From Sediminibacterium sp. (GTDB taxonomy: Bacteria; Bacteroidota; Bacteroidia; Chitinophagales; Chitinophagaceae), in NCBI RefSeq assembly GCF_019264485.1, contig NZ_JAHVAA010000008.1, positions 1 to 64,000 of the forward strand: DNA of 64,000 bases. The letters run 5' to 3'. The notes under the pieces were generated by a model. The model did not search any database. It saw only the letters and a list, made by a program, of their open reading frames with translations, and had not been told where the DNA came from. Positions 34,782-44,059 of this stretch are shown one piece after another; the stretch's first letter is position 1, and every line of letters starts with the position of its first letter. The position numbers were made by a program, and so were the translations under genes.

Positions 34782-35094
34782 CGGTTCACAAAGCCTCACA
34801 GAAATGTGGGGCTTTTCCTTTTAGGTAGCTCAGGGAATAGAGCATCCCGATGCAATCGGGGAGGTCATTGGTTCCCCCGATAATATCGGGACAATCCGGC
34901 TCACTAGCCTCACAGAAATGTGGGGCTTTTCCTTTTAGGTAGCTCAGGGGATAGAGCATCCCGATTTCATCGGGGAGGTCATTGGTTCCCCCGATAATAT
35001 CGGGACAATCCGGTTCACAAAGCCTCACAGAAATGTGGGGCTTTTCCTTTTAGGTAGCTCAGGGAATAGAGCATCCCGATTCTATCGGGGAGGT
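34782..35094 (+). repeat. Three tandem tRNA-like units with terminator hairpins and CCCGAT-N3-ATCGGG palindromes
   Basis: Units start at 34782, about 34896 and about 35011 (periods 114 and 115); the third stops at 35094. Each has a hairpin GCCTCAC-AGAAA-TGTGGGGC then TTTTCCTTTT, then a tRNA-like D arm, TAGCTCAGGGGATAGAGCA. An anticodon-like arm TCCCG-loop-CGGGG follows, with loops ATGCAAT, ATTTCAT and ATTCTAT. U33 and A37 are kept and the triplets read GCA, TTC and TCT. Then comes a T-stem (ATTGGTTC ... CAATCC) whose loop is replaced by CCCGATAATATCGGG. No acceptor stem pairs, so these are not standard tRNAs. The minus-strand open frame here is an artefact of the repeat. Confidence 0.85.
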
Positions 35095-35310
35095 AAAGGA
35101 AAAGTAATAGCTGTTGCACCTGACCTGATTAACAGTTATAAAAAGGTTTTAATCCAGATATCCATTTTTTCACTCTTATATCTGTTTTTTTCTTAATTTT
35201 CATCTCATCCTGCACTGCTTCTTCTAAAACCTGCAAAGAAATCCATCCTATGCAACCAATAAACAGGCTTTATTGTCTGTTTACACGTATCTGTTTCAAG
35301 TAAATGATCC

Positions 35311-37491
35311 ATGAAAGGAGTAAACAGTTTTAGCATTATTAGGTACAGAAGTCTGCCGGCTTTTCTGCTCCTGCTCGTTTGCATGGGGGTACAAAACGCT
35401 ATGGGTCAATGTCCGCCCAATATTGGTTTTGAAAAAGGAAGTTTTGAAAACTGGCAAACCTTAAAAGGACGTATTGAAAGAGACGGAACCATTAATATGA
35501 ATGTGGTTGCACCAGACCCTACCAATCACCGTATACTGGATGCCAATATCAATGGCAAAGAAACCGACGATTTTGGAGGCTTTCCTGTTGTTTGTCCAAA
35601 CGGCAGTGGCCATTCCGTAAAACTGGGTATGGAAGCAGGTGGTTCTGATGCACACGGACTTCATTACACATTCACCGTACCGCAAACAAATTCGGATTAC
35701 AGTATCATTTACAATTATGCTGTTGTTCTGGAGAACCCTCCACACCAACCTCACGAACAACCACTGTTTGCGGTTAAGATTTTTAATGTTACCGATAATA
35801 AATACGAAGACTGTGGCTCTTTTCAATTTATTGCTGCGGCCAATTTGCCCGGCTTTCAACTGGCCAATGGTCCAAGACCCAATGTTTTTTATAAAGACTG
35901 GGCCCCCATTACATTAAAACTGCCCAACTACGCGGGCAAAACCCTGCGTCTGGAGTTTACAGTGAATGATTGTTCTTTGGGCGGACATTTTGGATACGCT
36001 TATATCGATATCAACGAAAACTGCACCACCCCCATTACAGGAAATGTATTGTGCAATGATGTTCCCAAACTCACCCTTACTGCACCTTATGGTTTTATGG
36101 GATACCGTTGGTTTACAGATGATTTTTCACAGGAGCTGGGAAAATCAAACACCCTAAAGCTGAGTCCTGCACCTGCCCCTGGCACACGTCTGGCATTAGA
36201 GATAGTTCCTTACCCCAATCAGGGCTGTCTGGATACATTGTATACCACTGTAATGAAATCGGATGATCCATTCGATTTCAAGCTCAAAGCAAATATGGAA
36301 GCCTGTGAAACACCCGGACTTGATCTTACAGTACCGGCACTTACATTAGGCAGTACACCGGGCATGGTATACAGTTATTTTTCGGATGAGAATGAATCGA
36401 TTTTTGTATCCAATCCCAAAAAAATAATTACGGCTGGTACTTATTATATCAAAGCCGTTAATAAAGCCGGCTGCACAGATACAAAACCTTTTGATGCACA
36501 GGTGCGAAAGAATCCGATGATTAAAGTGCAGGGCGACCAGGCCGAGTGTATACCCAATACCATCAATATTACAGCCCCTGCTATTACACAGGGCAGTGAT
36601 CCCGGTCTGGTATTTAGTTATTGGGAAGATGATAAAGCCACGAAAACACTGGCAAATCCTTCAGCCGTAGGTAAAACAGGACTGTTTTATATCAAGGGTA
36701 CCAATCAGTATGGCTGTACCAATATTCAACCTATTTATACCTCTGTTACGGCGCCTCCGGTCATCATCACCAATGATTTTACTGCCTGTGGCGAATTACA
36801 ACTCTCTACAGTGAACCCGGTAGCCGGCAGTGATGCAACAGCTACACCCAGTTATTGGAGAGATGCTGCTACTTCTGTTCCGATTGCACCTGATTTTATT
36901 TTTAAACAGACTACGAGTTATTATGTCAAACTCAGGTCCATCGCAGGTTGTGCCGTTACAAGGGTGGCAAAAGTTACCATCAACCCTGTTCCTGAATTTA
37001 CGGTTACTCAGCCAGCCACAGTGCGTATTCCGCAGACCATTAACCTGGTGAATACAGTTCCGTTAAGTTCCAACTGGACTTATTCGTATTGGGAAGACAG
37101 TGCCACCCGTAAACCATTAATGAATCCGCAGCGGGTGTTGAAATCCGGCACATACTTTATTAAAAGCACCAATAGTTTTGGCTGTACCGCTACACATCCG
37201 GTGGAAGTAACGATTGAAGATGCGATTATAATTCCATCGAATATTTTCTCTCCCAACGGCGATGGTATCAATGATCTTTGGTCCATACCGCTGATTGAAT
37301 ATTATCCTGAATCGCAGATTGAAATATTTACCCGTAATGGACAGTCTGTTTACAAATCGAAGGGTTATACACCTGTATGGGATGGCCGCTCAAATGAAGG
37401 AAAGATTGTTCCGGTTGGTGTTTACTATTATGTGATTAAACAAAACAGCAAACAGAAACATATTTCAGGAACAGTTACGGTGATTTATTGA
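35311..37491 (+). CDS. Secreted multi-domain protein with gliding-motility-type C-terminal sorting domain
   Basis: A 726-residue secreted protein. Signal peptide residues 12-34 (LPAFLLLLVCMGVQNAMGQ). Residues 35-250 form an N-terminal beta-sandwich-like region with CPPNIGFEKGSFENW. Then come repeats of about 80 residues, each with a YSYW/YSYF...D...GTYYIK...GC-T pattern (aromatic-rich Ig-like modules). The last 85 residues are the type B type IX secretion sorting domain (PSNIFSPNGDGINDLWSI, then VYKSKGYTPVWDGRSNEGK and GVYYYVI). It is therefore exported by the T9SS and attached to the surface or released. The 35095-35310 spacer upstream holds no other feature I can support. Confidence 0.88.
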   Translation: MKGVNSFSIIRYRSLPAFLLLLVCMGVQNAMGQCPPNIGFEKGSFENWQTLKGRIERDGTINMNVVAPDPTNHRILDANINGKETDDFGGFPVVCPNGSGHSVKLGMEAGGSDAHGLHYTFTVPQTNSDYSIIYNYAVVLENPPHQPHEQPLFAVKIFNVTDNKYEDCGSFQFIAAANLPGFQLANGPRPNVFYKDWAPITLKLPNYAGKTLRLEFTVNDCSLGGHFGYAYIDINENCTTPITGNVLCNDVPKLTLTAPYGFMGYRWFTDDFSQELGKSNTLKLSPAPAPGTRLALEIVPYPNQGCLDTLYTTVMKSDDPFDFKLKANMEACETPGLDLTVPALTLGSTPGMVYSYFSDENESIFVSNPKKIITAGTYYIKAVNKAGCTDTKPFDAQVRKNPMIKVQGDQAECIPNTINITAPAITQGSDPGLVFSYWEDDKATKTLANPSAVGKTGLFYIKGTNQYGCTNIQPIYTSVTAPPVIITNDFTACGELQLSTVNPVAGSDATATPSYWRDAATSVPIAPDFIFKQTTSYYVKLRSIAGCAVTRVAKVTINPVPEFTVTQPATVRIPQTINLVNTVPLSSNWTYSYWEDSATRKPLMNPQRVLKSGTYFIKSTNSFGCTATHPVEVTIEDAIIIPSNIFSPNGDGINDLWSIPLIEYYPESQIEIFTRNGQSVYKSKGYTPVWDGRSNEGKIVPVGVYYYVIKQNSKQKHISGTVTVIY

Positions 37492-37497
37492 TTGCTT

Positions 37498-37726
37498 GTG
37501 GCTGTTAGCTATTAGGTATTAGGCGGAAAGGAATGCCAGCATTTCGATGTAAATAAAGAGTATCCATTTTGCACCGATTTCTTATTACTCGAAGCTAAAA
37601 GCTGTTAGCTGTTAGCTATTAGCCAGAGAAGAATGCCAGCATTTCGATCTAAACAAAGAGTATCCATTTTACACCAATTCCTTCTTACTCGAAGCTAAAA
37701 GCCAGCAGCTAATAGCTAACAGCCAC
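37498..37726. repeat. Long inverted repeat enclosing a 100-bp tandem duplication
   Basis: GTGGCTGTTAGCTATTAG (37498-37515) and its exact reverse complement (37709-37726) form 18-base perfect arms. Inside, 37531-37600 is repeated at 37631-37700, a period of exactly 100 bases with a few substitutions. It lies just after the gliding-type gene, so it may act as an extended transcript-end structure. Confidence 0.8.
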
Positions 37727-37789
37727 TAACCAATCTCTCCTCACATTCACGTATGGTTTCTGTATTTTCGCCAACAATCTTTTTCTGTT

Positions 37790-38470
37790 ATGGATGTGAA
37801 GATAGAAGCATCTTGGAAAGCTGTTTTAAAAAATGAATTTACCAAACCCTATTTTTTACAGGTAGTTACACACCTGAAAACAGAAAGGGCCACTGGTGCT
37901 GTGATCTATCCGCCCGGGCAACTTATTTTTAATGCATTTACTACTACCCCATTCGATAAAGTAAAAGTGGTGATACTGGGGCAGGATCCCTATCATGGTG
38001 CCGGACAGGCGCATGGGTTAAGTTTTTCTGTTCCAGATGGTGTAAAACCTCCTCCTTCACTGGTAAATATGTATAAGGAACTGCAAAAAGATATCGGCAT
38101 GTCCATTCCACAGTCGGGCAACCTGAGTAAATGGGCAGAACAGGGTGTACTATTACTCAACGCCGTATTAACCGTGAGAGCCAATGAACCCGCCAGTCAT
38201 GCAAAAATTGGCTGGATGGATTTTACCGATGCAGTGATCAGGAAAATATCGGATGAAAAAAAAGGGGTCGTATTTTTATTGTGGGGTCGTTTTGCACAAG
38301 ACAAACAGGTGCTGATTGATGAAACAAAACACTATGTCTTAAAAGCAGCACACCCCTCACCTTTTAGTGCCGATAAAGGTTTTTTTGGTTGCAAACATTT
38401 TAGCAGGGCCAATGAGTTATTGATGAAACAGGGACTCTCGCCCATTGACTGGAACATTTCAAACGATTAA
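37790..38470 (+). CDS. ung: Uracil-DNA glycosylase, family 1
   Basis: Base-excision enzyme that removes uracil from DNA, 226 residues, a normal length. The catalytic motif is GQDPYHG at about 66-72 (Asp activates water), GLSFSV follows, and the Leu-loop motif is HPSPFSA near 190-196. [14 protein letters not shown] is the Ung uracil-recognition strand. ATG at 37790 is the natural start; a TATTTTCG element at 37763 may be its promoter. The start of plsC follows four bases after the stop. Confidence 0.97.
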   Translation: MDVKIEASWKAVLKNEFTKPYFLQVVTHLKTERATGAVIYPPGQLIFNAFTTTPFDKVKVVILGQDPYHGAGQAHGLSFSVPDGVKPPPSLVNMYKELQKDIGMSIPQSGNLSKWAEQGVLLLNAVLTVRANEPASHAKIGWMDFTDAVIRKISDEKKGVVFLLWGRFAQDKQVLIDETKHYVLKAAHPSPFSADKGFFGCKHFSRANELLMKQGLSPIDWNISND

Positions 38471-38474
38471 TTAC

Positions 38475-39236
38475 ATGAATCAACATCCGTCTGCAAAAAC
38501 CCCTGTCTGGAAACTGATCTTCGGAAGGATCTTTGCCCTCTGGGCTCTGGTGTTATTCGTTGTTACCATGATTCCGGCAGTGCTGTTTTACCTCTACTGT
38601 TTTTTACTCAACGACCCCGCCAAAGCACGCTGGCACAGACATGTATCGAGGGTGTGGATGTGGATTTATTTACACCTGATTGGTTGTCCGCTTCGGGTAA
38701 AAGGGAAGGAACATTTTGAGAAAAATACCAATTATGTTGTTATCTGTAACCACAATAGTTTAATGGATGTACCTGTTAGCACTCCCTTTATGCCCCGTGC
38801 CAATAAAACCATCGCCAAAAAAAGCTTCGCCAAAATTCCGCTCTTCGGATGGATCTATACATTTGGCAGTGTACTGGTTGACAGAAAAAGTGATGAAAGC
38901 AGGAGACGCAGTTATGAGGAAATGAAAAAAATGTTATCGATAGGACTGGATATGGTTATTTATCCGGAAGGTACCCGCAACCGCAGCACTGATCCTTTGA
39001 AATCTTTTTATGACGGTGCTTTCAAACTCGCAGTAGACACAGGCAAACCCGTGTTACCGGCAGTACTTTTTCACACCAAAGAAGTATTGCCTGCCAATCT
39101 GTTTTTCTACCTCATGCCCCACCATCTTGAAATGCATTTTCTGCCACCCGTACCATCCATTGGGAAAACAACGGCTACACTAAAGGAGGAATTGTTTAAG
39201 TTGATGTGGAAGTATTATGAAGAGAATAGACCATAG
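38475..39236 (+). CDS. plsC: 1-acyl-sn-glycerol-3-phosphate acyltransferase
   Basis: Membrane acyltransferase that adds the second acyl chain to make phosphatidic acid, about 253 residues. A TM helix lies at 10-40 (ALWALVLFVVTMIPAVLFYLYCF). The NHxxxxD catalytic box is CNHNSLMDVPV, followed by the KKSFAKIPLFGWI block and the IYPEGTRNRS motif (substrate binding). I took the ATG at 38475; the frame is open to 38445 but that would overlap ung by 26 bases. It is in one operon with ung. Confidence 0.92.
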   Translation: MNQHPSAKTPVWKLIFGRIFALWALVLFVVTMIPAVLFYLYCFLLNDPAKARWHRHVSRVWMWIYLHLIGCPLRVKGKEHFEKNTNYVVICNHNSLMDVPVSTPFMPRANKTIAKKSFAKIPLFGWIYTFGSVLVDRKSDESRRRSYEEMKKMLSIGLDMVIYPEGTRNRSTDPLKSFYDGAFKLAVDTGKPVLPAVLFHTKEVLPANLFFYLMPHHLEMHFLPPVPSIGKTTATLKEELFKLMWKYYEENRP

Positions 39237-39275
39237 TCCATAGCAATATACTATGGACCATCGACTATGGTCTAT
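39226..39275. terminator. Inverted repeat between convergent plsC and lptD
   Basis: ATAGACCATAGTCCATAG (39226-39243) pairs with CTATGG...CTATGGTCTAT (39251-39275), the right arm carrying a seven-base insert. It overlaps the plsC stop and is 18 bases from the lptD stop, so it probably ends both transcripts. Confidence 0.6.
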
Positions 39276-39292
39276 CCATCAACTATCCTCCC

Positions 39293-41989
39293 CTAAAATC
39301 TCGAATTAGAAAACACCCTGCTCCTGTTGATACGCAAATCGCGTAGTATGCCCGATTTGGGGTTGATGGTAATATTAAAGGATCGGTACAGACCGATGGG
39401 TGTAACATTGATTGATAACTGCCAGCAGTGCATTTCGCGGGTAATAAACATGCTCAATTGTTCCAGCTTTCTGTTGCCTACATCGAAACCACCAGTACCT
39501 CCCAGTTTCCATTTATCGGTAAGGCTGAAATCGCCATTAAAACTTACGGTTGAGAATGTTTCTGTTTTAAACCCTGAGAAATCGGGTTTCAGTATACGGG
39601 TAAAGTTTAATGAATAAGAAAGACTCACACTCCATGGAATATTAAAATCAGTAAACTCTGCAGGGTTAGCCTGTGCAAACTGTAATTGTCTTTGCTGTTC
39701 ATCGGGTGTCATAAACGGATCTATCGGAATGTCTTTACCATTCTCATCCGATCCGTCTTTGGCCTTGCTGGAGAAAGAAGTTGATACTGCGAGGTTACCG
39801 CTGGTGATTCGTCCGAATTTTAATTTCTTAACATCAAATGCCAGTTGTTTCAAGCGATAGCCCTGTGCATCTACTTCATAGGGATCGAGGTTCATACCCG
39901 CTGTAATATTTATTTTATTAAAAAGGGTACTGCGTGCATAAAAATTAAAATTGCCCAGTGCAAAACTGTCGGCCAGTAAATTGTAAGATGAATTAAAACC
40001 AAAACCATCAATCAGTTTTACCTTTCTGGTAGCTTTGCCGGTGCTGTCTGATTTATCTTTTAGTTTCATCTCTAAAAGATTATCAATACCAAAACCAATA
40101 CCTCCAAATGAGCCTTCGGAGAAGCCGGGTATCACACCCCCATCAAACTGCGAGAAACGTAATCTTCTTCCGGTTGTATCTACCTGTGTATCATAAAAAT
40201 ATTTCGCTGCCATATCGGGACGGTAACTGAATGAGATATTGGGTCTTACTTCATGCCTGATTGTTTTTTCATCTTTTGATTTCAGGGTATAGGTACCAAA
40301 TATCCTGGTATTCATACTCACACCGAATGCCATCTGTCTGGCTGTATAAAAACCGCGTTGTATGGTAGTATCCACTCTTTTGGCAGCATCGTTCCAGTTC
40401 CTGAAAATACGCTGTCCATACCAGCGCTCTTCAAATGATATGCTGGGCGCAATGGTAATAGGGCCCAGTGAGGGCAATGAAAGTGTAATGGGTATATTGT
40501 GTTGCGCACCCCATTGCAATGTATCCAGCATTCTCCTGATATTAAAAGCCGTATCATAAAAAGACAACTGGTTCAATACATTACCGCTGTAACCAATACC
40601 AATTTTTTCATACCATTTTCCGGAACCCACCTGGTCTTTTTTCTGGAAGGGATAAAAAGTAACTACGTTGAAGTTCATCGTGGGCAGACTAAGGTTTACC
40701 AAACGGGTATTGTTATTCTGGCTATGATTGGCATTTAGAGACAGGTTGTATTTTCCTCTCCAGTCTTTTGTATAGCTGATGGAGGAGTTTAACTGGTTTT
40801 GAAAATTCTGTACCGGGTTGTTCAGCAATAACTGATTGAACCGGGTGCTACCAAAATTTACATTGGCAGAAAAACTCGTTCCCGGTCTGGCCCTGCCATC
40901 TCTGGTATGCGACCAGTTAATCATGAATGAGCGGGTTCTGTTAAACTCTTCTTTTGAAATACCTCCCCTGTTTAATATCCTTGAATTCTGTATGGTGAGG
41001 TTGATGTTACTGGTAAACTTATACCGTTTTAAAAACCTCGAATTAAAATTAACCATATACCCGCCATAGGAATATAAATTGGCTCTTGTAGTAAGATCGA
41101 GGTAATCGTTGAAGATATGGTAATAGCCAATGCCTTCCAGCCCAAGACCAAAATCTTCACTGGCAGTAAAAGCGGGTGCGATAAAACCCGACTGAGGTCC
41201 GCGGTACAAAGGAAAAATACCAAAGGGAATACCAATGGGCATGGGCACACCCTCAAACTCGGGGAATGCCGCACTTGAAATACCCATTTTATTATTGATG
41301 ATTTTCATGCGGCTGGCACGAAAGGCAAAATGCGGTGTATCGAGGTTACAGGTTGTAAAACGGGCTTTGCTGGCAAATGCTTCATCGGCGCTTATTTTTT
41401 TAAGTATCTGTGCATTTACATAAATCTCTCCTTCCTGGAAAAAAGTGTTTTTGATAACACCCTTTGCTGTCTTCAGATTAAACAGGATTGAATCACTGAC
41501 CGATTTTGTTTCTCCCTGTATCAGTTGTGGTTTACTCAAAGGATTACCCGTTGAGTCAAGCGACCCATAGGCTTTTACCATCTGCGATTCCTGGTCGTAT
41601 CGAATGGTGGCCGCTTCCATCTGCAGATCCTTATAATTGGTTTTGGCTTTACCATAGAGAATAAATTCGCGCGTATCTATAATCAATACACCCGAATCAA
41701 CAGCAGAATAATTGATGGGTGCATCAATAGAATCTTTTGAAATACGCAATGTATCTGTTCTGTTTACCAGCGAGTCATTTATTTTTTTTTGATTCAGGCT
41801 GTCTGTTTTTTTCCGGCTGCTGTCGCTGATGGCTTTAGCAGGAATAGTATCTCTCTGGGCAATATTGGTTCTTATCTGAAGAAAAGAGGGGGCTGCCTGC
41901 AGCTGCGTATGAAATGTTAATATGAGCAAATATCCACACGCAACAATAGGAAGCATGGTTTTTACGTTAATTTTACAGCGTTTGCGCAT
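39293..41989 (-). CDS. lptD: LPS-assembly outer-membrane protein LptD-like (OstA family)
   Basis: Outer-membrane beta-barrel protein that inserts LPS or related glycolipids, about 898 residues. The signal region is MLPIVACGYLLILTFHTQLQA. Residues about 90-250 form the OstA jelly-roll (INYSAVDSGVLIIDTREFILYGKAKTNYKDLQMEAATIRYDQE...). The rest is the barrel with alternating aromatic strands (SFEERWYGQRIFRNW, SFNGDFSLTDKWKLGG) ending in SRVFSNSRF. I preferred ATG 41989; GTG at 41995 is possible. It is divergent to the amidase gene, and lipid-transport genes (MlaD, OstA) lie just beyond. Confidence 0.85.
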   Translation of the reverse strand: MRKRCKINVKTMLPIVACGYLLILTFHTQLQAAPSFLQIRTNIAQRDTIPAKAISDSSRKKTDSLNQKKINDSLVNRTDTLRISKDSIDAPINYSAVDSGVLIIDTREFILYGKAKTNYKDLQMEAATIRYDQESQMVKAYGSLDSTGNPLSKPQLIQGETKSVSDSILFNLKTAKGVIKNTFFQEGEIYVNAQILKKISADEAFASKARFTTCNLDTPHFAFRASRMKIINNKMGISSAAFPEFEGVPMPIGIPFGIFPLYRGPQSGFIAPAFTASEDFGLGLEGIGYYHIFNDYLDLTTRANLYSYGGYMVNFNSRFLKRYKFTSNINLTIQNSRILNRGGISKEEFNRTRSFMINWSHTRDGRARPGTSFSANVNFGSTRFNQLLLNNPVQNFQNQLNSSISYTKDWRGKYNLSLNANHSQNNNTRLVNLSLPTMNFNVVTFYPFQKKDQVGSGKWYEKIGIGYSGNVLNQLSFYDTAFNIRRMLDTLQWGAQHNIPITLSLPSLGPITIAPSISFEERWYGQRIFRNWNDAAKRVDTTIQRGFYTARQMAFGVSMNTRIFGTYTLKSKDEKTIRHEVRPNISFSYRPDMAAKYFYDTQVDTTGRRLRFSQFDGGVIPGFSEGSFGGIGFGIDNLLEMKLKDKSDSTGKATRKVKLIDGFGFNSSYNLLADSFALGNFNFYARSTLFNKINITAGMNLDPYEVDAQGYRLKQLAFDVKKLKFGRITSGNLAVSTSFSSKAKDGSDENGKDIPIDPFMTPDEQQRQLQFAQANPAEFTDFNIPWSVSLSYSLNFTRILKPDFSGFKTETFSTVSFNGDFSLTDKWKLGGTGGFDVGNRKLEQLSMFITREMHCWQLSINVTPIGLYRSFNITINPKSGILRDLRINRSRVFSNSRF

Positions 41990-41999
41990 ATTCACCTGA

Positions 42000-42007
42000 C
42001 AAAAATA
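42000..42007 (-). promoter_or_regulatory. Promoter -7 element of lptD
   Basis: On the minus strand TATTTTTG matches the Bacteroidota -7 box TAnnTTTG, with TTCG 19 bases upstream close to the -33 TTTG. It ends four bases before the GTG at 41995 and 10 before the ATG at 41989, so the mRNA would have almost no leader. Confidence 0.5.
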
Positions 42008-42059
42008 GTGTTTGAAGCGTGTAAACCGAACTCTGGGTATAATCCTTTAACGAATTGAT

Positions 42060-42998
42060 ATGATGCGTGTTAAATATGCTGCTTTTGTTTTGTTAAGTTT
42101 TGGGATCACTATGTTATGCTCTTTTAGCTCCAATAAGGGCAAACCCCAGCAGAAACAGGTGCTCAGAAGGATTATTGTGGATGCCGGTCATGGTGGTGCC
42201 GACATTGGTGCCCGGGGCAGGTATTCTACTGAAAGCCAGATTTCACTGGAAGTGGCACTGAAACTCGAAAAGATGTTACAGGATGCTTTGCCCGATGTGG
42301 AAATTATAATGACCCGCAAAACTGATATTTTCCACTCCGTGATACAGAAAGCCGATATTGCCAATCAGGCGAAAGGCGACCTCTTTGTATGTATACACGT
42401 AAACTCTGCGGCACCATCGAGGCACCGTGAATTTGTCGGATATAAGACCGTTAAAGTAAGGAGAAAAGGAAAACTGGTAAGCCAGCGTGTAAAAGATTAC
42501 CGTACCTGGACCACCCCCAACCCTGCCATGGGTACTGAAACCTATATTTACGGGATTGATAAAACCGATGAGCGCAAAGCAGTGGCCAGTGAAGGATTGG
42601 ATGAATACCTCGACAGTGTTTCGGTAAAAATACTGGAAGCACGTAAAAAAACAGATGCCAACGATCCTACCAAAACCATGCTGGCCAATATATTGACCCA
42701 GCAATACTTTCAGCGTAGTGCCAAACTCGCTATGACCATTGAGGAAGAATTCCTGAAAATAGGTCGTATCAGCAGGAAGGCCCAGCAAAGAAAAAAAGGT
42801 ATCTGGGTTTTACAGGCAGTGAATATGCCTGCAGTGCTGGTAGAAACCGGTTTTATTTCCAATCCGGATGAAGAAGATTACCTGAACAGTGAAAAGGGAC
42901 AGCTGGAAATTTGCCAGGTGGTTACCAAAGCTGTCCGTATTTATAAAAACTCTCTTGAGAACCAGGCGGGCATTACTGCAGCCGGTAACAGAAAATAA
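42060..42998 (+). CDS. N-acetylmuramoyl-L-alanine amidase (Amidase_3)
   Basis: Periplasmic zinc amidase that cuts peptidoglycan cross-bridges, 312 residues. It has an N-terminal signal region (YAAFVLLSFGITMLCSFSS, possible lipobox). IIVDAGHGGADIGARG begins the Amidase_3 zinc site, VEIIMTRKTDIF follows, the second His is in FVCIHVNSA, and the Glu is in VLVETGFISNPDEE. A long insert at 120-200 (TTPNPAMGTETYIYGIDKTDERKAVASEGL) is a typical regulatory helix region in this class. It is divergent from lptD and followed by mlaD. Confidence 0.93.
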   Translation: MMRVKYAAFVLLSFGITMLCSFSSNKGKPQQKQVLRRIIVDAGHGGADIGARGRYSTESQISLEVALKLEKMLQDALPDVEIIMTRKTDIFHSVIQKADIANQAKGDLFVCIHVNSAAPSRHREFVGYKTVKVRRKGKLVSQRVKDYRTWTTPNPAMGTETYIYGIDKTDERKAVASEGLDEYLDSVSVKILEARKKTDANDPTKTMLANILTQQYFQRSAKLAMTIEEEFLKIGRISRKAQQRKKGIWVLQAVNMPAVLVETGFISNPDEEDYLNSEKGQLEICQVVTKAVRIYKNSLENQAGITAAGNRK

Positions 42999-43043
42999 AG
43001 CCGCTTTAACAGGCTTTAGACAAGCCTTAAACCCAAGAAACCT

Positions 43044-43051
43044 TAGTTTTG
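43044..43051 (+). promoter_or_regulatory. Promoter -7-like element before the MCE gene
   Basis: TAGTTTTG matches TAnnTTTG and ends four bases before the ATG at 43056. If used, transcription would start at or next to the ATG. The -33 box is weak. Confidence 0.4.
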
Positions 43052-43055
43052 CGAT

Positions 43056-44057
43056 ATGAAGATATCGAACGAAACAAAAGTGGGTGCACTTACGGCTATA
43101 GCTATCACTTTATTGATCCTTGGCTTTAATTTCCTGAAAGGAAAAACCTTATTCAAAACCGGTAATTTCATTTATGCCAAATATGCCGATACCAAAGGTA
43201 TTATGGTATCGAATGGTGTATTTATCAATGGCTTTCAGGTGGGTTCGGTATATGATATTGAAAATGCCGATGCCAATCTCTCCGCTATTGTGGTGGCCAT
43301 TAAACTGAAAGGCAATTATAATATTCCTGCTAATTCAGTTGCCTCTATTAAAGAAAACCCATTAGGAAATGCCAGCATTACCATTAGTCTGGGAGATGCA
43401 ACTTCTTATGTAAAATCCGGGGATACCATAGTCACTTCTTCTTCTGCCGGCTTATTGGGCGATGTAATGAATAAACTGGGACCAGTAGGCGACCAGATCA
43501 AAGCAACGGTAAGTTCGCTGGACAGTGTACTGAAAAATATCAATACCATTTTCGATCCGGCCACCAAAAACAACCTGCAGGAAGTAATTGCCAATATCAA
43601 TAAAACTACTGCCAGTCTGGTGGTATCATCGGCCTCTATTCAGTCTATGCTGAATGAGCAGACAGGTGCTATTACTGCTTCCATGAACAATGTAAACAGT
43701 TTTACCAAAAACCTGGCCGATAACAATGAGAAAGTTACCCGTATGATCAGCAATGTGGAGAAGACCACAGAAAACTTATCAAAAGCTGATATTGATGGTA
43801 CGGTGGCTCAGTTAAAAACTTCGATTGAAACACTCAATAGCATACTCGCCAAAGCTTCGTCGACCGATGGTTCATTAGGCAAACTGCTCAACGATAAAAC
43901 TTTGTATGATAACCTGAGCAATACTGTTAGAAGTGCCAATATACTGATGGATGATTTGCGTGTACATCCTAAACGTTATGTGAATATTTCTGTCTTTGGT
44001 AAAAAAGATAAAACAGGTCCGTTGATGGCCCCATTAGACTCTACGAAGAAAAAATAA
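43056..44057 (+). CDS. MlaD/MCE-family lipid-transport protein
   Basis: A 333-residue inner-membrane-anchored MCE protein. A single N-terminal TM (VGALTAIAITLLILGFNFLKGKTLF) is followed by the MCE domain at about 35-115 (FIYAKYADTKGIMVSNGVFINGFQVGSVYDI, SIKENPLGNASITISL). The C-terminal long coiled-coil tail runs from about 150 to 300 (SLDSVLKNINTIFDP, NEKVTRMISNVEKTTENL). Such proteins hold lipids during transport across the periplasm, normally with an ABC pump (MlaEF); none lies beside it. It lies between the amidase and the OstA-like gene, three bases before the latter. Confidence 0.88.
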   Translation: MKISNETKVGALTAIAITLLILGFNFLKGKTLFKTGNFIYAKYADTKGIMVSNGVFINGFQVGSVYDIENADANLSAIVVAIKLKGNYNIPANSVASIKENPLGNASITISLGDATSYVKSGDTIVTSSSAGLLGDVMNKLGPVGDQIKATVSSLDSVLKNINTIFDPATKNNLQEVIANINKTTASLVVSSASIQSMLNEQTGAITASMNNVNSFTKNLADNNEKVTRMISNVEKTTENLSKADIDGTVAQLKTSIETLNSILAKASSTDGSLGKLLNDKTLYDNLSNTVRSANILMDDLRVHPKRYVNISVFGKKDKTGPLMAPLDSTKKK

Positions 44058-44059
44058 CA

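Noticed and set aside
34820..34900. A functional tRNA-Cys, -Glu or -Arg gene
   Set aside because: D and anticodon-like arms are good, but no acceptor stem pairs and the T loop is replaced by a palindrome.
34786..35028. 80-codon minus-strand frame with repeated PDIIGGTNDLPD words
   Set aside because: It is the translation of the tRNA-like repeat on the wrong strand; word repeats follow from the DNA repeat, with no start-site context.
42276..42788. 170-codon minus-strand frame inside the amidase gene
   Set aside because: Antisense shadow of a gene with complete catalytic motifs.
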